NCBI RefSeq assembly: GCF_041260155.1
Contig: NC_091935.1
Span: forward strand, 253,001-317,000
Direction: 5' to 3'
From: Ptychodera flava
Taxonomy: Eukaryota > Hemichordata > Enteropneusta > Ptychoderidae
Length of the DNA stretch: 64,000 bases
Positions 63,223-64,000 of this stretch are shown in pieces (position 1 is the first letter of the stretch; every line of letters starts with the position of its first letter). The notes below the pieces were generated by a model that saw nothing but the letters and a program-made list of their open reading frames with translations, searched no databases and was not told the DNA's origin. The translations under genes were made by a program, and so were the position numbers.

Positions 63223-64000
63223 CCATACACCATTGGGTTCGTTTGTTGTTGACTTTGAAATTGAGATGGAGGTAGTGATAATCACTATTAAGTTTATTGT
63301 CATAACTCGCTATGAAATATTTTGATAAGCTGGCCCATTTAGGGGTCCCCTTATCTGGATTTTTCTCAAATAGTTTCATAAGCCACTTTAATTGGAGTGC
63401 ATTAATTTTTTCTTCAATGTCGACAACTTTTTGCCACAGTCATCATATCTTTGAATGAAAATACCCCTTTTTATAACTTCTCGTTTACCTCTCCAAATAA
63501 ATTTCCATAATTTACTATTTGCTTCATTAATAATTTCCGTTAGGTACGTGATCAATGATGCCAGGTACCATAATTTTGATGCAGCCAGCATATTAGCTAC
63601 TATTGCTCTGCCTTTAAACGACAGATTTCTAGCATTCCAGATCTTAAGGCAATTCGTAAATTTTTCCATCACTGTTTTCCAGTTTCTCTAGATGTGTTAC
63701 TGTTTCCAAACCCAACTCCCAAGATCTGTAAAACCTTGTTTGAAAAATCGACCCCTTCCACTGAATCAGTGCGGTTTTTAAAACTCCCAGCCCATAAACC
63801 TTTGGATTTCTTTTTGTTCAGCTTTGCACCTGTTGCTTTTTCATATTTGTTGAACATTTTCAATGACTGAGTAATGCTTTTCAAATTTCTCAAGTAAAGA
63901 GTCGTATCATCTGCAAAACTCTTAATTTTTTCCTCTTGTTTGTCTGGTAGTATGAATCCTGATATGCTGTCATCTTTACGAATATTTTCGGCTAGCACTT

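Larger units (their letters stand above)
60700..63998 (-). mobile_element. Tx1/L1-like LINE, interrupted, running off the window
   Basis: Read from the right edge: KIKSFADDTTLYLRNLKS (RT catalytic FADD), then NLSFKGRAIVANMLAASKLW and LWKFIWRGKREVIKRG typical of L1/Tx1 C-terminal regions, then KWASLSKYF; after a 1.6-kb insertion, NTWKSLRLTRVNLP and LHWKLVDKKWHAVRGQIGQK. The terminal CHICGQEETLEHILFEC motif is the Cys/His cluster. Several frame breaks show it is inactive. The N-terminal endonuclease would lie beyond 64000. Confidence 0.85.

Overview
This is animal nuclear DNA: AT-rich, intron-dense and heavily filled with transposons, minisatellites and inverted repeats. Two protein-coding genes can be read with certainty, both on the minus strand, both interrupted by introns and both with consensus splice sites. 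AP1M, the medium (mu) subunit of the clathrin adaptor AP-1, has ten coding exons between 30743 and 13309 and encodes 422 residues. FAM32A, a small spliceosome-associated protein, has four coding exons between 60437 and 55447 and encodes 119 residues. The proteins are very close to the vertebrate ones, while the introns and repeats look like those of a marine invertebrate. A hemichordate or another invertebrate deuterostome fits best, but the sequence alone does not prove it.

Layout. Bases 1-13308 lie downstream of AP1M and hold only repeats: a TA-flanked element with 270-bp inverted ends, a 315-bp element with a 9-bp target duplication, a perfect 206-bp palindrome and dispersed SINE-like copies. 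Bases 13309-30743 are AP1M. Its introns carry hAT-like elements at 14341, 18366 and 24999, a MITE at 28560, and a 773-bp element in intron 1 made almost entirely of two 370-bp inverted arms. Bases 30744-55446 separate the two genes. They hold a 1.7-kb TIR element with a 9-bp target duplication, a minisatellite split by a TIR element that is itself split by a LINE, a second copy of that TIR element flanked by inverted Penelope-like ends with hammerhead-like cores, three foldback palindromes, a possible two-exon plus-strand gene (43.5-46.05 kb), a second minisatellite/MITE/LINE nest, a mariner remnant and a (CATA)n(CA)n microsatellite. Bases 55447-60437 are FAM32A, whose intron 2 contains a 1.8-kb satellite with a 62-bp two-monomer repeat and whose intron 1 contains a MITE with a perfect 10-bp target duplication. 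Beyond 60.5 kb are a poly(A)-tailed retrocopy close to the FAM32A start and a Tx1/L1-like LINE broken by a 1.6-kb TIR element.

The two genes act in different processes, Golgi/endosome sorting and splicing, so no shared pathway is implied. What links them is position: FAM32A lies directly upstream of AP1M1 on the same strand in human, and the same order and orientation occur here. I did not find an undescribed biochemical system. The most notable points are this microsynteny, the absence of the vertebrate mu1 Thr144 phosphosite, the layered transposon nests, the hairpin-forming intron 1, and the Penelope-like hammerhead cores.
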